Source: Amycolatopsis acidiphila
GTDB taxonomy: Bacteria; Actinomycetota; Actinomycetes; Mycobacteriales; Pseudonocardiaceae
Assembly: GCF_021391495.1 (NCBI RefSeq)
Contig: NZ_CP090063.1
Location: forward strand, 7,688,001-7,752,000
DNA: 64,000 bases
Direction of reading: 5' to 3'
Shown one piece after another: positions 1 through 8,110 of this stretch (its first letter is position 1; every line of letters begins with the position of its first letter). The notes beneath the pieces are model-generated. The model searched no databases. It had not been told where the DNA came from and saw nothing but the letters and a program-made list of their open reading frames with translations. Made by a program: the position numbers and the translations under genes.

Positions 1-813
1 AACGGCGACCGGGCATGGCTGCTCGATCACAAAGTCGCCGAGGAAATGAAACGCATCGCCCCGTACGCGAAAACGGCGCTGCGGATGCGGCGCGCCTTTA
101 CGTCCCGGGTGATCGAGTACGCGCTGGACGAAGGCATCACCCAGTTCGTGGAACTGGGGTCAGGACACGTGCACACCAGCGCGGCACACGCGGCGGTGAT
201 CGGCGCGGACGCTGAGCAGGATCCCACGATCGTGCTCGTCGACCACGACCCGCTCGTCCTTGCCCACGGTCGGGGCGACTTCGAGGACGACCCCCGCGCT
301 CGGCACCGATCGAACATGGTGCGGGGAAACCTCTTCGCTGTCGGCACGATGCTCACCCACCTGTCCACGAAGGGATTGCTCGATCTCACCCAACGCGTGT
401 GCGTACTGGCAGTCGACCTCTTGCACTTCGCCGAACCCGGAATCGACGGCCGCTCCGTGCCGCGACGCCTAGCACAACGTCTGCATCCGGGCAGTCTTGT
501 CGCGATCACGCACCTGACGGACGAGCCGTTGCTCGCGCCCGCGAACCCCGGCGATCTCGTGGCCTTGCGGGCGGTCACGGCCCGCTGGTGCCGAGCACAC
601 CAACGCTGTGTGCCGCCGCACCCGCAGCCTTGCAGCGTCGATGAGTTCGCCCGGCTGTTTACTGATCTCGATCTGCTCGACCCGGGCATCACCACGACCC
701 GGCGCTGGCCCGAGCCGGAGGAGACCCGCCACCCCCGCGCGCCCTACACCCTCGCCGCGGTCGGACGTGTTCCCGAACGCCGCGCCGACGTCAGCCGGAC
801 GGGCGCGCCATGA
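1..813 (+). CDS. SAM-dependent methyltransferase, SAV2177/DUF574 family (5' end outside window)
   Basis: The reading frame is open to the window edge, so the N-terminus is missing; the first internal ATG is at 46. The visible part has the Rossmann methyltransferase pattern: VELGSGHVHTS (motif I), an acidic strand end in VLVDHDPLVLAHGR, and a later SLVAITHLTDEPL segment. This layout is the same as in the other two family members here (3062-3880 and the minus-strand gene at 4797-5621). The family is actinobacterial; substrates are generally unknown. It lies upstream of a lanthipeptide operon, but a link to it is only inference. Confidence 0.8.
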   Translation, partial: NGDRAWLLDHKVAEEMKRIAPYAKTALRMRRAFTSRVIEYALDEGITQFVELGSGHVHTSAAHAAVIGADAEQDPTIVLVDHDPLVLAHGRGDFEDDPRARHRSNMVRGNLFAVGTMLTHLSTKGLLDLTQRVCVLAVDLLHFAEPGIDGRSVPRRLAQRLHPGSLVAITHLTDEPLLAPANPGDLVALRAVTARWCRAHQRCVPPHPQPCSVDEFARLFTDLDLLDPGITTTRRWPEPEETRHPRAPYTLAAVGRVPERRADVSRTGAP

Positions 814-834
814 TCCACAACGACCGGTCTGACG

Positions 835-1206
835 ATGAGCCCGATCCTCCTCGTCGGCCTTTCGGCCGCGCTGCTGGTGGCTGGCGCCGTGCTCGCCGTG
901 CGAGCCCGCGCTCGCCGTCGGCGACGGCGCTGGAACGAGCGCCCGGACTCGGTCGCGGCAATAGCCGCCCGCGTCGAAGCCGAGCAGAAACAGCCACCAC
1001 CCCCGGCCTGGCCGGTACACGACCGCGACCTCCGGGCTACCCGTCCGGAACGCGAGCAGCCGACGCTGCGGCTTCCCCCAGTCCGCACACCACCCGCACG
1101 GCCACGAACCGGGCCCCGGCCCTACCTACGACACGCTTCGCGCCCCACGCCACCGAACGACGCCGACACCACTGAAGCCAGGACACGTCCGCCCGAACCG
1201 CACTAA
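835..1206 (+). CDS. small membrane-anchored basic/proline-rich protein, unknown function
   Basis: The predicted 123-residue protein starts with one hydrophobic helix (LLVGLSAALLVAGAVLAV, residues about 5-22). An Arg-rich stop-transfer run follows, then a Pro/Arg-rich low-complexity tail that would be cytoplasmic. It starts 21 bases after the preceding methyltransferase and may be co-transcribed. No family is recognised. An alternative overlapping frame (810-1175) has no membrane helix and is less convincing. GC-rich low-complexity frames can be spurious, so confidence is moderate. Confidence 0.4.
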   Translation: MSPILLVGLSAALLVAGAVLAVRARARRRRRRWNERPDSVAAIAARVEAEQKQPPPPAWPVHDRDLRATRPEREQPTLRLPPVRTPPARPRTGPRPYLRHASRPTPPNDADTTEARTRPPEPH

Positions 1207-1375
1207 CCGCGCCACCACGACGGTCGAGGCTCGCGGCTTCATTCCCCGACGAACCGCGTCCGCTGCCGTACGGCCGACAGCGCAGACGCTCTGCCCGAAG
1301 TCGCGAAGGCCATCGCCCCTTTGCGGGCCACGCACAACACCGCCCACTGACACCCCAAGGAAGGCCACCACCGGA

Positions 1376-1945
1376 ATGCTCCACCTATTCGGCACCCTGC
1401 TGACCCGTGTCCGGGACGTACTCGACCCGTTCGTCGGGACCGGCCGCCACGGGCGCCCGCCCGCCGACGACGGAACCGTCGACCCGCTGATCGCCTGGTT
1501 TACCTATCGCGGCTGGACAATTCTCGATCGCGACTCAGACATCGTCGCCAACTTCTACTACCCCGCGAGTTTCGGTGACGCGCTCGACGACGACAACCGC
1601 CGGTACCCCGCGGCCGATGTCGGCTTGAACGAACTCGAATGCGACCTCTACCGCGACGGTGAGCACTGGATCGCCCGCTTCACCTCGTGCGGCACCATCA
1701 TCGGCTGCGCTCGTCACCGCAGCACACCGCTCAGCATCGGCCTGCACACCGGTGTCTTTCCCGCCGTGCTCGTCCGACTGGAACACCATGCGCGCACGCT
1801 CCACCCCAACGAGATCTCCCGTTGCCTGATCTTCGGCTCGTGCGGCAGCAACGACAATCCCAGCGAGCCCTGCCGAACCGGCGCGCCGGGACACGACAAA
1901 CCCGCCCTGCACGCCGTGACCGAACGCGAAGACGTCGTCGAATAG
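1376..1945 (+). CDS. hypothetical protein
   Basis: This 189-residue soluble protein has balanced composition and aromatic-rich core segments (LIAWFTYRGWTILDRDSD, then DLYRDGEHWIARFTSCGTIIGC). This supports a real gene rather than a shadow frame. It has no signal peptide or membrane helix and I recognise no domain. The end carries a Cys-containing patch (LIFGSCGSNDNPSEPC). It lies between the small membrane protein and the secreted protease, all on the plus strand. Confidence 0.55.
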   Translation: MLHLFGTLLTRVRDVLDPFVGTGRHGRPPADDGTVDPLIAWFTYRGWTILDRDSDIVANFYYPASFGDALDDDNRRYPAADVGLNELECDLYRDGEHWIARFTSCGTIIGCARHRSTPLSIGLHTGVFPAVLVRLEHHARTLHPNEISRCLIFGSCGSNDNPSEPCRTGAPGHDKPALHAVTEREDVVE

Positions 1946-2065
1946 CCGGGGTCAGCCGCCGATGCCGTTCAGCCATCCAGGCCGCGGGCCACCGATCTGC
2001 CCGGACCGCAACGAATCCATTGTGGACAAATTGTCGCTTTTCTTTCAGATGGGAAGACAACCTTC

Positions 2066-2968
2066 GTGAACAGAAAGATCATGTCGTTCACAGCAGCCGT
2101 CACGGTGAGCATCGCCGCCGCGCTGACCGCCCCGGTGACCACAGCGGTCGCCGACACCCCGCCTCCGGTCGAACCGATGATCGTCGGCGGGCACCCGGCC
2201 ACGAGCGCTCCTGCCGGTATCACCTCGCTGCAGTACGACGCGCCCGCGCACGGCGCCAAGTACATCGACTACCACACCTGCGGCGCGGCCTTGGTGTTCC
2301 GAGGCTGGGTGGTCACCGCCGCACACTGCGTCACCGACCCGCCAACAGGTGCGGCCAACGGGTCCACGGCCCGGCGATTCGCAGCCGACGCGGCGCCGAT
2401 CCCGACCGCGGACAAGGCGTTTCACGTCCGGGTCGGCAGTCTCGATCGGCTCTCCGGCGGGGAAACCGCGACGGTGACCAAGATCGTGGTCCACCCCGGC
2501 TGGAACTGGGCCCAAGGCGCGCCCAAGAACAAGGTCTCGGACATCGCCATGCTCAAGCTCGACCACCTGCTCCAGCAGCCGACCGTCCAGCTGGCGCGCG
2601 ACACCGCCCGTCGGGACAGCAAGATCAGCCTCTACGGCTGGGGCGTGACCGAGCCCGACAGCACCAGCACCGACCTGCCGCTGCACCTGCAACAGCTCGA
2701 CACCCGCGTCACCGCGCCCTCCCGCTGCGCGGACGCGGCCATGTCCGTCGGCGAGCTGTGCACCGACAACCCCTCGGGCACGGACGGCAGCTGCTACGGA
2801 GACTCCGGCGGGCCCGCCCTGGCCACCGTCAACGGCGTGCAGCAGCTCGTCGGCGGCGCCAGCCGCGCCGCCACCGAATTCTGCGGCACCGCGCCCGACG
2901 TGTACACCAGCTCACCGGACTTCCGGGACTGGATTTACCACGTCGCCCGCACCGGCAACGCCACCTAA
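2066..2968 (+). CDS. secreted trypsin-like serine protease (S1 family)
   Basis: This is a 300-residue chymotrypsin-fold protease. A signal peptide (residues about 1-30, hydrophobic core AAVTVSIAAALTAPVTTAVA) precedes the activation-like IVGG at 39-42. The catalytic triad is visible: His87 in TAAHC, Asp159 in SDIAMLKLD and Ser247 in GDSGGP. Cys pairs near the active His and Ser support an extracellular fold. The GTG start is chosen because a GGGAAG site lies about 8-10 bases upstream; ATG at 2081 is an alternative. Lanthipeptide leader proteases are usually subtilisin-like, so a role in the neighbouring RiPP pathway is only a possibility. Confidence 0.93.
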   Translation: MNRKIMSFTAAVTVSIAAALTAPVTTAVADTPPPVEPMIVGGHPATSAPAGITSLQYDAPAHGAKYIDYHTCGAALVFRGWVVTAAHCVTDPPTGAANGSTARRFAADAAPIPTADKAFHVRVGSLDRLSGGETATVTKIVVHPGWNWAQGAPKNKVSDIAMLKLDHLLQQPTVQLARDTARRDSKISLYGWGVTEPDSTSTDLPLHLQQLDTRVTAPSRCADAAMSVGELCTDNPSGTDGSCYGDSGGPALATVNGVQQLVGGASRAATEFCGTAPDVYTSSPDFRDWIYHVARTGNAT

Positions 2969-3061
2969 CACGAAGCCCGGGCTGTCGCGCCCGTGCCCAG
3001 CACAGCGCGGCACCCCGGGACTCAGCCGGATCAGACCTGAAGTCGGGGACGACCAACGCCG

Positions 3062-3880
3062 ATGAACCACACGACAAGCGCGACCGCGAACGACGCCCCA
3101 CGATGGCCGACACCGGACTTCTCCCGGCTCGAACAACCCAACACGGCCCGGATCGCGGACTGGGCCGCCGGAAACAGCCACAACACCGGCGTCGACCGGT
3201 ATTTCGGCGAACAAGTCGCACTCCTGCTACCCGTCGGCGACATCGCCCGCCATAACCTCGCCTTCGCCACCGACGTACTGCATCACGCGCTCGACCACGG
3301 GGTCCGGCAGGTACTCGTCCTCGGTTGCGGCATGCCCACCGGGCCCACCTGGCGGCACCAGGCCACGCTTGCCCATCCCGGAATCCGCGCGGTTCATGTC
3401 GACTACGACCCCATCGTGACCGCCGCCTGCACGATCGCCCGGCAACAGCATTCCAACCCGGCGAGCGAGATCCTCACCGCCGACCTGCGCGACCCCGACG
3501 CGATCCTGGCCAGCACAGCGGTGCGGAGCACCCTCGACCTGACCCAACCCGTGCTCCTGCTGGCCACCGCCGTCCTGCACCACGTCCCGGACGAACACCA
3601 CCCCGCCGACATCCTCGCCCGCTACCGCGACGCCCTCGCCCCCGGCAGCTACCTCGCGCTCTCCCACCTCACGCCCCCGGACAAGCCCGAAGACCATCTC
3701 CGCCTGTCGGCCGCGCTGAACCTCTATCGCAGCATCGAACAACCACTCACGCCCCGATCCCGCCGCACGCTCAGCCGCTGGCTGTCCGGCCTCGACACGA
3801 TCCCGGCCGACCACCACGACGGCCCGTTCCTGCACTGCGTCGCCGCACGCATCCCCGACGCCGACGTCCAAGACCAGTAA
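3062..3880 (+). CDS. SAM-dependent methyltransferase, SAV2177/DUF574 family
   Basis: This 272-residue protein has the complete family layout. It has the N-terminal signature NTARIADWAAGNSHNTGVDR, an SAM-binding strand VLVLGCGMPTG, then VHVDYDPIVTA, and LLLATAVLHHVPDEHHPAD followed by YRDALAPGSYLALSHLT. The stop codon overlaps the start of the next gene, so the two are likely translationally coupled. It is the second of three such methyltransferases in 5.6 kb. The substrate is unknown. Confidence 0.85.
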   Translation: MNHTTSATANDAPRWPTPDFSRLEQPNTARIADWAAGNSHNTGVDRYFGEQVALLLPVGDIARHNLAFATDVLHHALDHGVRQVLVLGCGMPTGPTWRHQATLAHPGIRAVHVDYDPIVTAACTIARQQHSNPASEILTADLRDPDAILASTAVRSTLDLTQPVLLLATAVLHHVPDEHHPADILARYRDALAPGSYLALSHLTPPDKPEDHLRLSAALNLYRSIEQPLTPRSRRTLSRWLSGLDTIPADHHDGPFLHCVAARIPDADVQDQ

Positions 3881-4470
3881 TGGGCAGCCGTACCGGCAGC
3901 GCTGTTGCCGCTGCGAGGACTCGCCGCCCGGCCCCACCGGGCATGGCCAGCCGGTACGAGGCCGGCGCGTCCCTGCGGTCCCTCGCTCGCCGCTACCGCA
4001 TGTCCGTCAAGACCGTCCGCGCCCATCTGGTCGCCGCTGGCGTCCAGATCCGGCCGCCCGGCCGCCCCAAGCGAACCGCGCACCCAGCCGCCTCAACCGC
4101 GGGCTCGACGGCCACCCTGCCCACGGAGCACCGACCAGCCCTGGCCGCCGTCCACCTTCTGCGACCACGCCCCAGTGGTCAGCACGAGAAGCCGGAACCC
4201 GAACCGCAGTGGCCATCGTTCGACCTCGATGCCCTCTTCACGCCGGTTGCCCCCGAACCGCCCGCGACAGCGACGGCTGGCGAGCGATGCATCGGCTTCA
4301 CCACCCCGCAGACCGTGCACAGGATCAGCGACACCCCGATAGCGACCCGATACGGCGACCACACGGCCGCCTTCACTCGATGCGCGCGAATCGGCCTCAT
4401 CGACGCCACGATCCCCGACGACGCCCAACCCTGCGCCGAATGCCACCAGGGCGCCCCCACGCAGGAATAA
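3880..4470 (+). CDS. helix-turn-helix domain protein of unknown function
   Basis: The ATG overlaps the TAA of the preceding methyltransferase (TAATG), so coupling is likely. The 196-residue product has a resolvase/transposase-like HTH near residues 25-60 (SLRSLARRYRMSVKTVRAHL, then a GRP-type basic hook). A Pro/Ala-rich linker leads to a C-terminal part with GERCIGFTTPQTVH and a CAECHQ motif that could bind metal. Regulator, DNA-binding accessory or mobile-element remnant are all possible. Confidence 0.55.
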   Translation: MGSRTGSAVAAARTRRPAPPGMASRYEAGASLRSLARRYRMSVKTVRAHLVAAGVQIRPPGRPKRTAHPAASTAGSTATLPTEHRPALAAVHLLRPRPSGQHEKPEPEPQWPSFDLDALFTPVAPEPPATATAGERCIGFTTPQTVHRISDTPIATRYGDHTAAFTRCARIGLIDATIPDDAQPCAECHQGAPTQE

Positions 4471-4632
4471 CCGCGCCGACAGGCCCAGCGACCGGATCCG
4501 GGGGCGACCCACTTCGACAACCGACAGGCACGGCCAGCCGGGAACCACCAAGCCCGCAATTACCACGGTCCCCCGGTCAACAGGGCACCCAGGCCGCGCA
4601 GCGCCCGACGGCCTCCCGCTAAACTTACTCGC

Positions 4633-4705
4633 GGGCCGCTAGCTCAGTTGGTAGAGCAAAGGACTTTTAATCCTTGGGTCCAGGGTTCGAGCCCCTGGCG
4701 GCCCA
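4633..4705 (+). tRNA. tRNA-Lys (anticodon UUU)
   Basis: A full cloverleaf can be folded by eye. The acceptor arms GGGCCGC and GCGGCCC pair perfectly. The D-stem is GCTC/GAGC with an AGTTGGTA loop. The anticodon stem AAGGA/TCCTT encloses CTTTTAA, giving anticodon TTT. The T-stem CAGGG/CCCTG encloses TTCGAGC. The length is 73 nt with A as discriminator base, and no CCA is encoded. Confidence 0.97.
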
Positions 4706-4796
4706 CAAGTTTCCGCAGGTCAAGCCACCTTTCCTGTTAAGTTCAGCGAGGTGGCCTCGGCTGGCGAGGTCGTGTGAGGTCCCTGGGCGAGGTTGC

Positions 4797-5621
4797 TCAG
4801 GGTTTGATTCCGACGGCGGCGAGTCCGAGACGCCTGGTTGGCGTCGGTGCGGTCATGCTGGGGCCGTCGGGCCACCAGTCGTCGAACGCCACGAGGCCGG
4901 GCGGCACGAGTTCCAGTCCGTCGAGCAGGGCCTCGATCTCGGCGCGGGTGCGGTAACGGCCAGTATTGGGACAGCGGACCTGCCAGGTGGCCTCCAACGC
5001 GCACGCGGCGTCGTGCTCAGGGCCGGTGCCGGGATCCCACCAGTGGCTCACGACGACGGCGGAACCGGGTGCGAGCGCGTCACGGTAGGTCGCCATGAGC
5101 TTGTCGGGATGGGCGTCGTCCTCGACGTGGTGCAGGGTGTCGGTGAGCAGCAGCCCGATCGGGCGGGTGAAATCCAGGAACGCACCGGCGGCGGGCAGGA
5201 GTTCTTCAGGATAGGTGTAGTCGGCCTGAAGGACGAGGCTGCACTCGCCGTCTTGCAGCAGGGCGCGACCGTGGGCCACGACGATGCAATCGGCGTCGGC
5301 GTAGGCGACCCGAGCGTCGGAGTTGTGGCGCTGGGCGACCTCGTGGGTGTTGTCGAACAGGGTCGGCAGCCCGACGCCGCAGTCGAGGAACTGGTCCATC
5401 CCGATGCCGGCGAGGTACCGCACGGCGCGGACGTGCCACGCGCGTTCGGCGCGGACCAGGTCTTTGAAGCCGGGTGTCGCGTGTTCGAGCTCGGCCACCA
5501 GGTCCCGGTCGATGGAGTAGTTGTCCTTGCCGCCCAGCGCGGCATCGCGCACCCGGGCTACCCCAGGGCGGGTGGTGTCCAGCGAGGGACACATCGGGTG
5601 GGTGCTGTTGATGTGCGCCAT
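4797..5621 (-). CDS. SAM-dependent methyltransferase, SAV2177/DUF574 family
   Basis: From the ATG at 5621 the product is 274 residues; a longer frame exists, but GGGGAAGG sits about 8 bases upstream of this ATG. Family signatures are RVRDAALGGKDNYSIDRDLV, FLDCGVGLPTLFDN (SAM site), VAYADADCIVVAHGR, LLLTDTLHHVEDDAHPD and YRDALAPGSAVVVSHW. It lies downstream of the lanthipeptide operon on the same strand, separated by a 267-base gap that may hold its own promoter. The substrate is unknown. Confidence 0.87.
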   Translation of the reverse strand: MAHINSTHPMCPSLDTTRPGVARVRDAALGGKDNYSIDRDLVAELEHATPGFKDLVRAERAWHVRAVRYLAGIGMDQFLDCGVGLPTLFDNTHEVAQRHNSDARVAYADADCIVVAHGRALLQDGECSLVLQADYTYPEELLPAAGAFLDFTRPIGLLLTDTLHHVEDDAHPDKLMATYRDALAPGSAVVVSHWWDPGTGPEHDAACALEATWQVRCPNTGRYRTRAEIEALLDGLELVPPGLVAFDDWWPDGPSMTAPTPTRRLGLAAVGIKP

Positions 5622-5888
5622 GACTGGCCTTCCCCACGGGTGGGCTCGTTCACCCCGACTCGAACGAACCCGTTGACACTGTAACGGCGTGCGCGGCTGT
5701 GGCACCCGGGCGCCGCTGTACCGGAGCGACAGTGGCGCGACGGCCCGGGTGTCCCGCTCTGGCTGGGGGTGTGACCGGTATCCGCGACGTCCATGACGGC
5801 GGAGCGGTGCACCGTGTCACCGAGGTTTCCCCGGCGGCGAGCCGTCGCGTCGTGGTTGCCAGAGGTCGGTGTTCGGGGCGCATGGTCG

Positions 5889-6923
5889 CTAGCCGGTCAC
5901 CGACGATGCCGGTGCGTCGGTGTCGGCGGTCTTGACGGTGTGGGCGTCCAGGATCGCGGTGCGCGCCGCGTGGGCGAGGATGGCTTGCGTTCGCGCGGTG
6001 AAGCCGAGGCGGTTCCAGTGGAAAATGATCGCGTAGCTGATGACCTCGCGGAGGCCCCTGCGAAGGCGACCCTCGCTCGCTGCGGCACCGAGCGCGTGGC
6101 CGGCGTCGCGGAATGCTCGTGTCCAGGGGGCGATGGATGCCAGCGGCCCGCCCGGGCCGAGCAGTGACCCCCTGTCGGTGATGTCGGCGAGCAGGGGTTG
6201 GCGGATCGCCGCGGCCATGGCGGCGACGTTGCCGGAGGTGATGTCGGCGGGCAGCGGGCGTTGCTGGGAGACGTGGTGCCAGATGTCGCCTTGCTCGTAC
6301 CACTCGATGTGGGCGGCGCGCATGAGCGTGCTGCACAGCAGCAGGGACAGCTCGCGGCGGCCGAGGCCGATGTCGCGGTGCGCCACGGTGAGGATGGCGT
6401 GGCTGTCGGCGCAGAACAGGTCGTGGGCGATGTCGATACCGGGGTGGTCGCCGAAGGCGGCGGTTTCCGGTTCGTAGATCCCGGTCCACCACGAGTGGAG
6501 GTGACCGCGGGCGGTGAGGTCGTCGAAGGCGCCGGAGAGCGTCTGTATCAGGGCGTGGCGGTGTTGTGGGCCGACGTGGAGCCGCAGTCGCCAGCAGGGG
6601 TGTTTGCGGATGAACCACCACCCGCTGGTCATGTCGTCATCGGCAGCGAGGGTGAGCAGCGGGGCGAGGTGCGCGGTGGCGGTGTGTTCGGCGTTGTCCC
6701 AGTCGGTGAAGCGGAGGTAGACCTGCCACCAGCTGGGGTCGGTGTGCTGGTCGAGCGCGCGCTGGCCCGCGTCCCGGTAGATCTCGATCGCGTCGGACAG
6801 TGCGAGCGCGTCCATCCCGGCTGTCGAGGCGGCCTGGTCCACTGGCGTGCCGGCGAGGACGGTGGCGATGGCGTGCTCGAGGCCAGGGCACGGGGTCAGG
6901 TGATCAGCAGGCATGCGTCCCAT
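5889..6923 (-). CDS. thiopeptide-type bacteriocin biosynthesis protein (stand-alone SpaB_C domain)
   Basis: This 344-residue protein matches the SpaB_C/TIGR03891 type: WWQVYLRFTDWDNAEHTATAHLAPLL, then WWFIRKHPCWRLRLHV, LHSWWTGIYEPETAAFGD and a DSHAILT segment. In class I lanthipeptide and thiopeptide systems this domain does the glutamate-elimination half of dehydration, or a related step. Here LanB also keeps its own C-terminal domain of this type, so the stand-alone copy is extra. It overlaps the LanC gene by 28 bases. The start is 6923, or 6914 in the same frame. Confidence 0.85.
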   Translation of the reverse strand: MGRMPADHLTPCPGLEHAIATVLAGTPVDQAASTAGMDALALSDAIEIYRDAGQRALDQHTDPSWWQVYLRFTDWDNAEHTATAHLAPLLTLAADDDMTSGWWFIRKHPCWRLRLHVGPQHRHALIQTLSGAFDDLTARGHLHSWWTGIYEPETAAFGDHPGIDIAHDLFCADSHAILTVAHRDIGLGRRELSLLLCSTLMRAAHIEWYEQGDIWHHVSQQRPLPADITSGNVAAMAAAIRQPLLADITDRGSLLGPGGPLASIAPWTRAFRDAGHALGAAASEGRLRRGLREVISYAIIFHWNRLGFTARTQAILAHAARTAILDAHTVKTADTDAPASSVTG

Positions 6924-8110
6924 CCCGAGATCGGTGGTGTGTCGTGAGTCGCGGTGTGCGCGGCGAGCGCGAGTCCTGCCGTGCCGGTGAGGAACCCGGC
7001 GGCCTGTTCAGATGTGTTCGAGGTGGCGTGGCTCAACGATGCGGCCAAACGCGGCAGGTGCTGGCTGATGTCGGCGCTGAGCGCGTCTTGGGCCGCGCGC
7101 CAGGCGGTCTGGTAGAGCCCGGCCCAGCCGTGGCAGAGGCTGGTGTCGGTGACGTGGGCGAGTTGGCCGGAGTCGGCCAGGCAGACGGCGAGGGCGTCTT
7201 CGGCCAGGCGTTGCCGGGCGGTGTCGCCGGCAGCGATGGCGGCGATCTGCTGGGCGCGCGCGATTCCGGGGGTGCCGTAGCACCAGCTCGGCCGCAGTGG
7301 GCCGCGCTGGTGGGCTCGGCCGGTGCGGATTTCGTCGTGGGTGAGCCATTCCGGCCACCACGGGCCGGAATCGTCGTCGTGGCGCCAGGTGTCCAGGTGC
7401 GCGCAGATCCGGGCGATGGCCTCGGCGTGGCCCTCGACGGTGACACCGCGGCGCAGCGCGGTGCCGAGGAAGGCCAGCACGCCGCAGATGCCGTGCGCGA
7501 GGCCGAGGTTCGCGTGGCCGCCGGGTGTCGCGATCGTGGTGTCCGGGTCGTGCCCAACCCACCATCCGGGCAGCTGGTCAGGCCGGGGTTCGGTCAGGCG
7601 CACGAGGTGGTTCAGGACCTGTTCGAGTACGTCGGCGCCGGGGTTGTGCTGGAGCAGGAGCCGCCCGATCCCGGTCAGGCCGGTGAACAGGTCGTACTCG
7701 CTGAAATTCGGGGCCTCGCCACGGCTGGCGCGGGCCGCAGCGGTCTCAACGCGGTGCTGGGCCAGCGTGCGGACGCGAGCTTCCAGGGTGGCGACAGCGT
7801 CCTGGTAGCGGTGCCGCCCGTCGGCCTGCGCCGCGTGCAGGAGGAAGGAGATTGCCGGTGCGCCGAGGTAGAGGTTGGTGTCGGCGGCGATGCTGACGCC
7901 GCGGGAGGTCGCCGCAGTGACCCACGGGTGGGCGGTGGCCCAGGATCCGGCTCCGGCGAGGGCGCGTTCGATGTGCAGCAGGGCGATCCCGGCCGCGCCT
8001 TCGGCCAGCGATTGCTCCCGGCCGCTGTGGTCGTCTGGGTCGGTGACCGGGACCGCCAGGCGCGCGGCCAGTTGGTCGGAGAGCGTTTGTGGTTCCCGCG
8101 TGGTGGTCAT
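6896..8110 (-). CDS. LanC-like lanthionine cyclase
   Basis: From the ATG at 8110 the protein is 404 residues, a normal LanC length. The zinc site is intact: Cys277 in SWCYGTPG, and Cys326-His327 in LCHGWAGLY. The glycine-rich HANLGLAHGICGVLAFL repeat at about 199-215 fits the alpha-toroid fold. The enzyme would add Cys thiols to dehydrated Ser/Thr of the precursor to form thioether rings. The ATG overlaps the LanB stop (ATGA), indicating translational coupling. Confidence 0.93.
   Translation of the reverse strand: MTTTREPQTLSDQLAARLAVPVTDPDDHSGREQSLAEGAAGIALLHIERALAGAGSWATAHPWVTAATSRGVSIAADTNLYLGAPAISFLLHAAQADGRHRYQDAVATLEARVRTLAQHRVETAAARASRGEAPNFSEYDLFTGLTGIGRLLLQHNPGADVLEQVLNHLVRLTEPRPDQLPGWWVGHDPDTTIATPGGHANLGLAHGICGVLAFLGTALRRGVTVEGHAEAIARICAHLDTWRHDDDSGPWWPEWLTHDEIRTGRAHQRGPLRPSWCYGTPGIARAQQIAAIAAGDTARQRLAEDALAVCLADSGQLAHVTDTSLCHGWAGLYQTAWRAAQDALSADISQHLPRLAASLSHATSNTSEQAAGFLTGTAGLALAAHTATHDTPPISGWDACLLIT

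Noticed and set aside
1687..3255. Very long Arg/Pro/His-rich frame overlapping the serine protease
   Set aside because: A shadow of the real protease gene caused by high GC; no domains.
4633..4760. tRNA-Lys as an integration (att) site for a genomic island
   Set aside because: No integrase lies next to it and no second copy of the tRNA 3' end was seen in the window.
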